From positions 1 through 17,132 of the forward strand of contig CABQZS010000140.1 of the NCBI GenBank assembly GCA_902468695.1: DNA of 17,132 nucleotides. The letters are read 5' to 3'. Source of the stretch: an uncultured Collinsella sp. GTDB taxonomy: Bacteria > Actinomycetota > Coriobacteriia > Coriobacteriales > Coriobacteriaceae. The notes under the pieces are model-generated. The model was not told the DNA's origin, ran no database searches, and saw only the letters and a list, made by a program, of their open reading frames with translations. Below are positions 1 to 8,153 of the stretch, in pieces (the first letter of the stretch is position 1; each line of letters opens with the position of its first letter). The position numbers and the translations under genes are program-made.

Positions 1-17
1 AGGGATAAGGAGCAGCC

Positions 18-3000
18 ATGTCCAACGCACCCACGCACTCTGTCCACAGCGCAATCGCAACAGGTCCGCTGCTCCTGCTCCTCTTCCTGCTTTTCGGCTG
101 CCTGGCACCGGGAGCCGCATTTGCCGTCGATGGCTACGACCAGCTCGGCTTCCGCACTATTAGCGATGATTGTGGACCCTTCTTCATCGGCAAGTATGAA
201 GCTCAAGACACCTCGATTGCCTACTGCATGAACCAGGAGCGCCCCGGCCCCACCAAACCGGGCGGCCCATGGCTCAACTTTGATCAAGGCTGGGTGTGGC
301 TCGACGACGAGTTCGCGGCAATCGTTTGTCACGGATATCCCACCACCACGTCGTTTGGCGGTTACCATCTTTCACCCGATCGCGCCCGCGCCGCCACCCA
401 GCTTGCCGTATGGATGCTCAACGGCACTACCCATGTCGACGGCACCTACTCCTACACGACCGCTCAGGGTAAAACCAAGAGCGGACACTTTACCGCCGAC
501 AATGAAGTCGTGGCGGCTGCGCGGTGGCTCCACGACAGCGCAAAATCAGGAAGCATCAAAGCCGCTCCGCACCGCGCGCGACGCTATCTAGGGGCCGTAT
601 CGGGCGGCAGCAAACGTCAAGACATGCTCTATGTACTGCCGGCGGTGTCTGTTTCCTTCCAAAAGCAGTCTGCTAACACCGTTATTACCAGCGGAAACAA
701 TACCTATCAGTTTACCGGGGCAACATTCGATATTTTTGAGAGCGCCAGCGGCGCGCGTGTCGGCACCATCAAGATGGACAGCAACGGTCGAGCGCAAGCA
801 ACACTTCTGCCCAACACGGCATACTACCTAGTTGAAACGAAGGCGCCGGCCGGCTATGTCCCCCGCCACGATCGTATTGCCTTTACCACGGGGAATGACG
901 GCGGGCGGGTCGCCATTGATGAACAGCCCGGCACCATCAACCTGCGTATCGTAAAACTCGATGCCGCGACGAATGCCGGCCCCCAGGTGGGATCTTCACT
1001 CGCAGGAGCAGAGTTCACGTGTGTGTCGCAATCAACCCCTGGATGGGCACAAATCCTCACGACCGACGAAAGCGGTCGGGCCACCCTCGCCGATGTCCCC
1101 TTAGGAACCTTTACCATCTACGAATCAAAAGCCCCCGAGGGCTACCTGCCATCCAACGACAGCTGGACCTATACCGTTGGAGCCGACCAGCTCGGCGATT
1201 CAGGCGTGGTCGAGATCGAATCTCGCGTTTCCGATATCCCCATTGCGTTTAACCTTGAGATTTCCAAATTCAAGGATTACGGCAATAGCGACCAATCCGG
1301 CCTGGAGCAGCCGGCGGGTGGTGTTGTCTTTGAGGTTGTCAGCAACAGCTCTCAGCAGGTTGTTGGCACACTGACCACAAACATCTATGGCTTTGCCTCC
1401 ACCAAAGATCAGCCCGAAGCATGGTTCGGCACAGGCAAGCGACCCGCTGGTGTCCACGGAGCCGTCCCATACGACCGTGGCGGCTACACGGTTCGCGAGG
1501 TTCCGGAAACCGTCCCCGAGGGTTTTAAACGTGCAGGGGAATGGACCGTCGGGGCCAATCAGATTTCCGACAGCGCCGAGCTTCAATATATCGTGGACAA
1601 CCACGCTCTGTCGACGCATCTCCAGATTGTAAAACGCGATGCCCAAACAGGCGCTTCTGTTCCCCTAGCCGGATTCACCTTCCAACTCCTCGACAGCAAT
1701 CACGAACCTGTCTCACAAACATGCTGGTATCCAGCACATAACGTAATGGACACCTTTACGACTGACGCGACCGGGACCGTCACACTGCCCGAATCGCTCG
1801 TGCCGGGCACCTATTATGTACGCGAAACCTCGGCCAAAGAGCCCTATCTTGTCGGCGAAGAAATCGAGGTAAACATACCCGCCGACATGAACCTAACGCC
1901 CGTTGCAATCGCCTCGTATTATGACCACGCCGCGACCGGAAATATCAGGATCGTTAAAACCGATGCCGTAGACGGCAGCAGCCTCGCGGGCGTCATCTTT
2001 GAGATCCGTGCCTCGGGTGATATCGTGCGCCCCGACGGTAGCATTGCCGCACTCGACGGTGAGACTGTCGCTACCGTCACGACGGATGAAACTGGAGAAG
2101 CACGCGCGGACAACCTCCCACTGGGATCTGGCACCGCACGCTACGAGGTTGTCGAGACTCAAGCGCCGGCAGGCTTCTTGCTCGATCAGACAACCCATAT
2201 TGTCGACCTTACTTATGCCGACCAGAAAACACCCGTTGTAGAAGCACGGCTTAACGTATCCGACGATTACACCAAGGTTGATATCTCCAAGGTCGATGCA
2301 AGCGGTGAGCAGGAAGTGGAAGGCGCACAACTCACCTTATATGGTCCCGATAAAACCGAAATAGACTCCTGGACCTCATCCGACAAGCCGCACCGCGTCG
2401 AACATCTTGCACCCGGCACCTACTCGTTGCGCGAAACGATGTCTCCGCGGACCTATGACCTTGCCGAGGAGATAACATTTGAAATAAAGGATACGGGAGA
2501 AGTCCAATTCGTCGCGATGAAGGATGCGCCCATCGAGATCAAGGGACAGGTCGACAAGCGTCAGGAGCTTGTCCAACCTATCGGGAAGGGTCTGTTGGCC
2601 AACGGCGATGGTAAAAATCGCGCCGCGTCGCAAACCAATACGGATGGACTTTTCTCCTATACCATCGACGCTCGAAACGATTCAGCTACCTGGGTTGATG
2701 AGTTCACAATTACCGATGATCTTGAGTGTGCCGAGGACGATACAGCGAGATTCGTCTCAATCGAAACCCCCGTCGCCATCGGCGACCTCAACGGTCTGTG
2801 CACCGTGTGGTATCGCACGACGCCGTTGGACTCGACAGACGTCGATGAGCCGACAAACGCGACACTTGACGATGGGCACGAAAATCCTTGGCTTGAGTCC
2901 GACGAAGTAAAAGAGAGCCTGGGTGAGGATTGCCGCCTCGTCGATTACGACGGCTGGCACCTGTGGAAGGCGGATGTCTCGACCACGGAATCCACCACAC

Positions 3001-3449
3001 TCGAGGCGAAAGAACTCGACCTTGCGTCCAATACCGTCGTAACGGGTATTCGAATTGAATACGGTGCGGTAGCCGCCGACTTTACGACTCGAAGCGATGC
3101 GGATTCTTGGACCCGCGATGATCTCAAAGATGAGCACGACGACCTTGACGATGCCAAAGCAATCCTTGGCACAGATGCTCGGGGCGCAGTCGTGCACATG
3201 CAGGCAACGTCGGCTTATACGCCCCAAACCGCACTCACCAACAGCGCGCGCGTCGATCTTTGCCGCAACGGTGGCGGCAATAAACTTGAGTCACATGACG
3301 AGGACAGCGTCATTCAACGCTGTACCCTACCGCAGGACCTACCGGCAACAGGATCAGTTCCCATCGCCGCTTGCATCACCGCGCTCCTGACATCGGGTGC
3401 CGCAGCCCTATGGTTCGCTCGCCTTAGGTCGATCCCAAAGAAGCGCTAG
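18..3449 (+). CDS. LPXTG-anchored thioester/CnaB-repeat surface adhesin (SpaA-like)
   Basis: Predicted cell-wall-anchored adhesin of 1143 residues. The ATG at 18 has AAGGAG five bases upstream. A signal peptide covers about residues 1-36 (hydrophobic core LLLLLFLLFGCLAPG, likely cut after AFA). Residues ~40-200 look like a thioester domain: Cys70 in AYCMNQ and Gln128 in the TQLAVW signature would form the Cys-Gln bond that such domains use to attach covalently to host surfaces. Six CnaB/SpaA-like beta domains follow (about 210-303, 307-405, 411-530, 533-638, 641-748, 752-838). Each starts with a Lys-containing strand such as RIVKLD or RIVKTD and most end with a Glu-containing strand such as ETKAPAGY, the residues used for intramolecular isopeptide bonds. 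Residues ~839-1090 form a distinct module with WVDEFTITDDLEC and VWYRTT. The end is LPATG (1108-1112), a hydrophobic helix and a basic tail. No sortase gene is in the window. Ligand unknown. Confidence 0.93.
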   Translation: MSNAPTHSVHSAIATGPLLLLLFLLFGCLAPGAAFAVDGYDQLGFRTISDDCGPFFIGKYEAQDTSIAYCMNQERPGPTKPGGPWLNFDQGWVWLDDEFAAIVCHGYPTTTSFGGYHLSPDRARAATQLAVWMLNGTTHVDGTYSYTTAQGKTKSGHFTADNEVVAAARWLHDSAKSGSIKAAPHRARRYLGAVSGGSKRQDMLYVLPAVSVSFQKQSANTVITSGNNTYQFTGATFDIFESASGARVGTIKMDSNGRAQATLLPNTAYYLVETKAPAGYVPRHDRIAFTTGNDGGRVAIDEQPGTINLRIVKLDAATNAGPQVGSSLAGAEFTCVSQSTPGWAQILTTDESGRATLADVPLGTFTIYESKAPEGYLPSNDSWTYTVGADQLGDSGVVEIESRVSDIPIAFNLEISKFKDYGNSDQSGLEQPAGGVVFEVVSNSSQQVVGTLTTNIYGFASTKDQPEAWFGTGKRPAGVHGAVPYDRGGYTVREVPETVPEGFKRAGEWTVGANQISDSAELQYIVDNHALSTHLQIVKRDAQTGASVPLAGFTFQLLDSNHEPVSQTCWYPAHNVMDTFTTDATGTVTLPESLVPGTYYVRETSAKEPYLVGEEIEVNIPADMNLTPVAIASYYDHAATGNIRIVKTDAVDGSSLAGVIFEIRASGDIVRPDGSIAALDGETVATVTTDETGEARADNLPLGSGTARYEVVETQAPAGFLLDQTTHIVDLTYADQKTPVVEARLNVSDDYTKVDISKVDASGEQEVEGAQLTLYGPDKTEIDSWTSSDKPHRVEHLAPGTYSLRETMSPRTYDLAEEITFEIKDTGEVQFVAMKDAPIEIKGQVDKRQELVQPIGKGLLANGDGKNRAASQTNTDGLFSYTIDARNDSATWVDEFTITDDLECAEDDTARFVSIETPVAIGDLNGLCTVWYRTTPLDSTDVDEPTNATLDDGHENPWLESDEVKESLGEDCRLVDYDGWHLWKADVSTTESTTLEAKELDLASNTVVTGIRIEYGAVAADFTTRSDADSWTRDDLKDEHDDLDDAKAILGTDARGAVVHMQATSAYTPQTALTNSARVDLCRNGGGNKLESHDEDSVIQRCTLPQDLPATGSVPIAACITALLTSGAAALWFARLRSIPKKR

Positions 3450-3458
3450 CGCGATGAA

Positions 3459-3494
3459 AAAGCGGGCGAGCCAGTCCCCCGGCTCGCCCGCTTT
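3459..3494. terminator. Bidirectional intrinsic terminator between adhesin gene and small membrane protein gene
   Basis: A perfect 14-bp G+C-rich stem (3459-3472 with 3481-3494) closes an 8-base loop. It begins 9 bases after the adhesin stop codon. Read on the minus strand the stem runs into five Ts; on the plus strand the tail is TTTCAATCATTT. It therefore suits both converging genes and looks stronger on the minus strand. Confidence 0.85.
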
Positions 3495-3515
3495 CAATCA
3501 TTTGAATCGCCGTAT

Positions 3516-3734
3516 CTACTCTGCAGACGAAGATCCACCATCAACGATTGTTTGCTCGGACTCAGGAATCCCATCGGCACCCGTGCTCTGTTCTTGCTCC
3601 ACCTCTTCGCTGATTGCGGAGGCGGGGGTCGAGCCCTTTGCACCCACGATGTAGGCAGCCCCAAATCCTAACGCAATGGCAATCAAGGTCAAAATCACAT
3701 AGACAGGCCAATGGCGCTTAATATACGAAAACAC
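3516..3734 (-). CDS. Small single-pass membrane protein with acidic Ser-rich tail
   Basis: Encodes 72 residues and I do not recognise a family. A short basic N-terminus (FSYIKRHW) precedes one hydrophobic helix at about residues 9-31. The rest is a hydrophilic tail rich in Ser, Glu and Gly (about 40 residues). The basic residues before the helix suggest that the N-terminus is inside and the tail outside. The start is GTG at 3734, supported by TAAGGAG five bases upstream (3740-3746). Only 21 bases separate it from the stop of the upstream M28-like gene, so the two are probably co-transcribed and the product may work with that protein; this is inferred from position only. The bidirectional hairpin at 3459-3494 ends the unit. 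The function is unknown. The strong ribosome site, spacing and membrane helix support a real gene. Confidence 0.7.
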   Translation of the reverse strand: MFSYIKRHWPVYVILTLIAIALGFGAAYIVGAKGSTPASAISEEVEQEQSTGADGIPESEQTIVDGGSSSAE

Positions 3735-3755
3735 GTTGACTCCTTAGAGCTCCGT

Positions 3756-6700
3756 CTACGAACGGCGGATAACCTCGGTCACGACCTCGGATACCGTGGC
3801 AATGTTCGTCGGGTTGACATTGTGGGGCAGGTCGTCCTCGGTACGAGCGCAAGCCAGACGCGTGCCGTCCACGCCGGCGATGGTGAGGGCTCGGCGGCTC
3901 GCCTCGAGCGCGGCATAGGCATCGGTCTTGGCATAGGGCATCTCGAGCGCGCCACAATCGACATGGAACGACTTGCACACCTTGCTGACCAGGTTCATGA
4001 TGCGACGATCGCCCTTGAGCAGCTGCTGTTCGCCCTCAACCGTCACCACCGAAAGCCTACCGGCGCCGACGGATTCAAGATTGATGAAGAATACGCCGCG
4101 GAGCTTATCGCGATGCGAAGCCAAGAAGGCCTTCATGCCGGCGCCATCACAATCCGAGGCGCCCGTTGCCACAAACCAGATATCGTGACCGAGCAGCTCA
4201 TCATCGCCCATAGAGGCGACAGCCGAGAGCATATCTTCGGAAGAAGCGCCATCGGAAGACGTAGCGCCACCCTTCCAGCCATCGTTATCGTCCTCGAAGT
4301 TATCCCACGAACCGATACCGCGACCGGACTTCTTGGCATCGTAATCGTCTTCGACGCCCAACCAGTCACTCATGCTGTCCTGCTCGTTTTTCTTTTTACG
4401 ACCGAACAGGCCACCCAGGCCGCGCTTGCGAGACTTGGGTGCCGCCGGGGCGGGAGCCGAAATGGTCTCGATCGGCTGAGCGCCCGACGCAACGGGCACA
4501 GGAGGCGCAACGGGTGCCGATGTGGGTTCGGGACCCTGGGCAGTAGCAAAGGGGTCGTTGACCTGTGCGGAGGGGTCGGGAAGGTCGAACAGCGACGTGC
4601 GAGACGCAACGTTTGCCTGCTTCATCGACGGTAGCGACGGATCGGGAACCGAAGCCAGCGGAGACGAGGAAGGTGCGGGCGACGGAGCCGACGCCGGATC
4701 GGGAACATTCATCTGCGGACGCGGTGATGCCTGGGAGGAAATCTGGGCCATAAGGGAATCGACCGTTTCGTCCTGGGTGGGAGCAGCATCGGCAACCGTG
4801 GCACCGGAACCGCTCGGGGTCGGCATGGTGAAAATCTGCGTGGAGTAAGGCCTCGACTCATCCGTCTCGGGAGTCTCGGAAACCGCAGGCACTTCCTCCT
4901 GCTCGACCTCGGTCGAATCATCTTGCTCGGCTGCCGCGTATTGCTCTTCGTCAGAGTTGGCCTCGACGGACTCGTCCTCGGCAGCATCCTGAATTTCGGC
5001 AGCATCAATGGGCTCGTCATCGTCTGCCGCGCCGCCCTGCTCATCGGAAACAGGAAGGGGCTCGGCAATCGCGGTGCCTTGCTTTTCAAACGTTATCGTG
5101 GAATCGAACTGCGCGGCATCAAACGACATGGTGCTATCGACGTGCTGCTGGGGCTCGAAAGACGTCGTCGCCTCAACAACATCCGCGGACGCCGGTTGCT
5201 GGGACTCAAAGGACGTCGTAGCTTCGGCAGCGTCGACGGGCACGGACTGCATAGCCTCGTTCTGCTCGAACTCTTGCGCCGCGCGCTCACGTGCCGCCTC
5301 GGCTGCCTGCTGCTGAGCGATAGCCTCCTGCTCGGCAGCCTCGCGTGCGGCAGCGCGCTTCTCCTCGAAATCGTCGACAAATTTCCTGCCCTTTGCAAGC
5401 GCACCCTTAAAGAAGCTGGAAGCGCTGGCGCCAATCGAAGAGAACGCGGATGCAATATCGGCATGGGGCGTTGCCGCGGGAATCTCGGCAGAGAAATCAG
5501 TATCGCTCTCGTAAGACACGCGCCTCGGCTGTTCAACGTAATCGTCGTCAGACTCGTCCGCAACGTCTTGCGCCGGCGCGGCGGGAGCCAAAATGTCCAG
5601 TCCTGCCGCGGGATCGATCGCAGACACCGCCTCGGGCTCGGCAACGGCAGCGGTAACCGCGGCAGACTCATCATCCGCAGTGACAACGGGCGCAGGCTCG
5701 GGCTCAAACGTCGGCTCCTCGCCCTCCTCGTAATCGAGCGTGCAGGACTCGGGAAGCATTCCGAGCGCACGGATGGCATCCGAACCAAAGCGGATGTTGC
5801 CGGCGGCGTTGCGATAGAGCTTGGGCTCGGGCTCGGCCGCGGCAGGCTCCTCCGCCGGCTCAGCAGCGGGAACCTCGTCATTGAACTCTTCGGCCTGGAC
5901 AGCCTGATTCTGATCCTCGGGCACGATGGCGCCAATCAGCGTCTCGTCGGCAGACGCACCCTCAAAGCCCTCGATCTGCTCGTCAAAAGCCTCGCCCTGT
6001 TCGGGCTCGGTTTGAGCGTCGGGAGCAATCGGCTGACCGAACTCGTCCTCGGCGTAGGTAGGCTCTTCGTACTCGATGGTGTTGCCGTAGTCGTTTTGCT
6101 GCTGGGCCGCGGCATACTCCGCCGCCGCGCGCGCCATTTCCTCGGCACGACGTTTCTGCTCCCCAAAATAGGTATCGAACGGAACATCGTCGGGAAACTC
6201 GTTCTCGCCCTGGAAGGGAGCAACGTTGTCCATAACGCCGAGCATAGCGGCGACAGAAGACTTGTTGCACACCGCGCCGGACGTATAGGGAAGAATGTGG
6301 CGGTTAGAGATGATGTTTGCCGCGTTGGCAAGTGCAACGAGGGAAGCGAGGATCGCGACAATCCACAGCAGAACCTTGAGCGCGCCGGGGAGCGGCAGGA
6401 TACGCAGGATGGCAACGGCAGCAGGGGCAACCGTGGCAACGGGCAACAGCTTGGCGATGAGCGCACGATACGAAGCATAGGGCTCGCGGGCGAGCAGCTC
6501 AGCACGGGGAGAGTCGTAGTGTGCGACAACGACCACCGGGCGGTTGCGCGGAGACGCGAGCGGGCCCGAGGCCTTGTGGTAGGCGATGACATTTTGGCTC
6601 ACGCCCGTCTTGCCCAGGCGCGAAACCACGGGGTGGCCCGTGCGCTCGAGCACGTAAAGAACGGCACCGACAATGGCCAGCAAGGTGCCGACCAAGCCAA

Positions 6701-6932
6701 TGCCGCCGCCGATGCCCATCAGCAAGGCGCCGGCAAACGCCAGGATACCGGTAACGGCAAACGCCAACCTGCTGGGTGCGGGAGCATTAAATTCCTGCAC
6801 CTCGGGGTCAAAGCCGTGGTTGCGGAAAATCTGAGCGATATCCTCAGCAGCCAGGCGCTCTTCTTCACTGCACGCCGGCGTAATGCCGGTGTTCTGCAGC
6901 AGGTGGTTAATATAGTTCTGGGTGTTCGCCAT
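3756..6932 (-). CDS. Membrane-anchored M28-like (aminopeptidase-fold) protein with giant low-complexity insertion
   Basis: 1058 residues from the ATG at 6932 (MANTQNYIN), which has GGAG five bases upstream; the longer reading frame to 7082 has no such site. Two hydrophobic hairpins (about 55-95 and 160-208) alternate with M28-like pieces: an N-terminal helical region, VVVVAHYDSPR (His138, Asp140), VCNKSSVAAML (~221-231), then after a huge insertion WFVATGASDCDGAGMKAFL (~919-937), FINLESVG (~949-956) and LPHNVNPTN (His1037). By hand alignment the M28 metal and catalytic positions read His, Cys222, Ser926/Asp927, Glu953, His, whereas active enzymes have His, Asp, Glu-Glu, Asp, His. Activity is therefore doubtful. 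Residues ~237-905 are Ala/Glu/Pro/Ser-rich and probably disordered, with an Ala-rich charged helix (GRKFVDDFEEKRAAAREA onward) and a basic patch (SRKRGLGGLFGRKKK). Two hairpins and no signal peptide place the whole fold on the cytoplasmic side. It is upstream of, and probably co-transcribed with, the 72-residue membrane protein gene. Confidence 0.85.
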   Translation of the reverse strand: MANTQNYINHLLQNTGITPACSEEERLAAEDIAQIFRNHGFDPEVQEFNAPAPSRLAFAVTGILAFAGALLMGIGGGIGLVGTLLAIVGAVLYVLERTGHPVVSRLGKTGVSQNVIAYHKASGPLASPRNRPVVVVAHYDSPRAELLAREPYASYRALIAKLLPVATVAPAAVAILRILPLPGALKVLLWIVAILASLVALANAANIISNRHILPYTSGAVCNKSSVAAMLGVMDNVAPFQGENEFPDDVPFDTYFGEQKRRAEEMARAAAEYAAAQQQNDYGNTIEYEEPTYAEDEFGQPIAPDAQTEPEQGEAFDEQIEGFEGASADETLIGAIVPEDQNQAVQAEEFNDEVPAAEPAEEPAAAEPEPKLYRNAAGNIRFGSDAIRALGMLPESCTLDYEEGEEPTFEPEPAPVVTADDESAAVTAAVAEPEAVSAIDPAAGLDILAPAAPAQDVADESDDDYVEQPRRVSYESDTDFSAEIPAATPHADIASAFSSIGASASSFFKGALAKGRKFVDDFEEKRAAAREAAEQEAIAQQQAAEAARERAAQEFEQNEAMQSVPVDAAEATTSFESQQPASADVVEATTSFEPQQHVDSTMSFDAAQFDSTITFEKQGTAIAEPLPVSDEQGGAADDDEPIDAAEIQDAAEDESVEANSDEEQYAAAEQDDSTEVEQEEVPAVSETPETDESRPYSTQIFTMPTPSGSGATVADAAPTQDETVDSLMAQISSQASPRPQMNVPDPASAPSPAPSSSPLASVPDPSLPSMKQANVASRTSLFDLPDPSAQVNDPFATAQGPEPTSAPVAPPVPVASGAQPIETISAPAPAAPKSRKRGLGGLFGRKKKNEQDSMSDWLGVEDDYDAKKSGRGIGSWDNFEDDNDGWKGGATSSDGASSEDMLSAVASMGDDELLGHDIWFVATGASDCDGAGMKAFLASHRDKLRGVFFINLESVGAGRLSVVTVEGEQQLLKGDRRIMNLVSKVCKSFHVDCGALEMPYAKTDAYAALEASRRALTIAGVDGTRLACARTEDDLPHNVNPTNIATVSEVVTEVIRRS
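5085..5233 (-). repeat. Degenerate short protein repeat inside the M28-like insertion
   Basis: Within the low-complexity insertion four related blocks follow one another: EATTSFESQQ, EATTSFEPQQ, DSTMSFDAAQ and DSTITFEKQ. They share an acidic residue, then (A/S)T, then (S/T)F(E/D), at intervals of about 11-17 residues. The DNA of the first two blocks is also close (both contain GACGTCGT beside the Ser-Phe-Glu codons on the plus strand), which suggests duplication. They may be short docking or phosphorylation motifs; their function is not known. Confidence 0.6.
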
Positions 6933-7130
6933 GTGCGCTCCACATCCATAATCCGACAAATAGGCCCAATGCATGCACATTAGAACCGTATATAGTCGAA
7001 AGTATACCCCGAGCGAGCGCAAACGACCGAATTCGGGGCATCTTAACGCCGCGAGCGGACAAGGATATAGCCTAATCTCCATATCGGACTAAAATCATGG
7101 CATCAAACGACCTTCTCATGCGAGGATTCT
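6933..7130. promoter_or_regulatory. Divergent intergenic region between M28-like gene and WYL regulator gene
   Basis: These 198 bases separate two divergently transcribed units, so both promoters should be here. On the minus strand TATACT (7006-7001) is the best -10 candidate for the M28-like gene, but no good -35 lies at the right distance. On the plus strand no convincing pair was found. GAGG just before 7131 is the ribosome site of the WYL gene. Operator sites could not be recognised. Confidence 0.35.
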
Positions 7131-8153
7131 ATGACGGCAAGCGACGCGACCGCGACAATTAAAAAGGGTGCACCCGAGCCCGGTTTCGATAAAACGGCTC
7201 AGCGCATCCTCAACCTTTTCTTTGTACTCAACAGTTCTCCCGAACCGCTGACGACCGAGCAAATCGTCCTGGATTCCGATTTGGGGTACGGCTCGGGCAA
7301 TATCGACTCAGACAAGCGCAAGTTCCGCCGCGATCGCGACAAGCTGCTCGAACGCGGCATTGTTATCAGGGAGGTTCGTGCTGCCGGAGCGCAGGAAACC
7401 GAGGAGAGCGCGTGGACGATCGACCGCGAGCACACGTTTGCCGCGGGCGGTCTCATCACCGCAGACGATGCCGACATCCTGCTCAACGCCATCGACCAGA
7501 CACTCGCGGCAGGCTCATCCACCTTTGCCGCGCCGCTTGCCGACATTCGCTCCAAGATTGCCTACCTCACCGGCATGTCGACGACAGGAGAGGCACCGAT
7601 CCGCCGCTCTCCCGCCGTCGATGCGGTATGGAGTGCCTTTGCCGAGCGTTGCGCGCTGCGCTTTTTGTACCAAAACGGACGCGGCGAGCAACGTGAGCGG
7701 ACCGTTTGCGTCTACGGCATGTTCGAGCGCGAGGGTACGGCATACTTCTGCGGCCTCGACAACGCCACCGACAATATCAGAACATTCCGCTGCGACCGCA
7801 TCATTCGCGCCTGGAGGCCTTCGAAAGCCTACGCCATTCCTGCGGATTTCAACCTCAACGATTACTTATTCTTTGAGTTCGATTTTGCCGACCGCCCACC
7901 CGTTGCGGCTACGTTCTCGTTTGCGCGTGAAGCGCAGGCCGATATGATCAGCGGTCTCACGCGCGGACGAGGCGAACTCATGCGCACCGAAGCAGGTTGG
8001 ACATGGACCGTTGGCGTGCGCGACTTTGAAGCCGCAGCCTCGTTTTGCATGGCCCATGCCATGGATGGCATGAGGCCTGTCGCCCCCGATTCTCTCAAGC
8101 GGGCGTGGAATCACCTCATCGAAAGGACGGTGCACGAGCATGCCCGTGCGTAA
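7131..8153 (+). CDS. WYL-domain transcriptional regulator (first of tandem pair)
   Basis: 340 residues. A winged helix-turn-helix covers about residues 21-82 (KTAQRILNLFFVLNSSPEPL, then DSDKRKFRRDRDKLLERGI). A WYL-type domain follows at about 157-230, with LRFLYQNGRGEQ, the degenerate WYL core AYFCGLD (~204-210) and TFRCDRI. The rest (~240-340) resembles the C-terminal extension of WYL regulators. Such proteins bind DNA and sense a ligand, in some cases nucleic acid, through the WYL domain. The ATG at 7131 has GAGG upstream. The end overlaps the next WYL gene by 14 bases, so the two are translationally coupled and may form a heterodimer like mycobacterial PafB-PafC, the DNA-damage regulators. 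That parallel is inferred from the arrangement; no proteasome genes are nearby. Targets are unknown. Confidence 0.87.
   Translation: MTASDATATIKKGAPEPGFDKTAQRILNLFFVLNSSPEPLTTEQIVLDSDLGYGSGNIDSDKRKFRRDRDKLLERGIVIREVRAAGAQETEESAWTIDREHTFAAGGLITADDADILLNAIDQTLAAGSSTFAAPLADIRSKIAYLTGMSTTGEAPIRRSPAVDAVWSAFAERCALRFLYQNGRGEQRERTVCVYGMFEREGTAYFCGLDNATDNIRTFRCDRIIRAWRPSKAYAIPADFNLNDYLFFEFDFADRPPVAATFSFAREAQADMISGLTRGRGELMRTEAGWTWTVGVRDFEAAASFCMAHAMDGMRPVAPDSLKRAWNHLIERTVHEHARA

Noticed and set aside
3711..4634. A 307-residue open frame on the plus strand
   Set aside because: It lies opposite the conserved C-terminal part of the M28-like protein and shows no motif; it is an antisense shadow.
5093..5935. 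A 280-residue Arg/Ser/Pro-rich frame on the minus strand, overlapping the M28-like gene in another frame
   Set aside because: Low-complexity out-of-frame reading of a repetitive G+C-rich region, with no motifs.
4923..6983. A 686-residue open frame on the plus strand opposite the M28-like gene
   Set aside because: It mirrors the Ala/Glu-rich insertion, is rich in Arg, Gly and Leu without domains, and has no reason to exist beyond the G+C-rich codons of the opposite gene.
6933..7082. N-terminal extension of the M28-like protein to 7082
   Set aside because: No ribosome site for the longer start and the translated stretch looks non-coding; the ATG at 6932 has GGAG and begins a typical M28 N-terminus.
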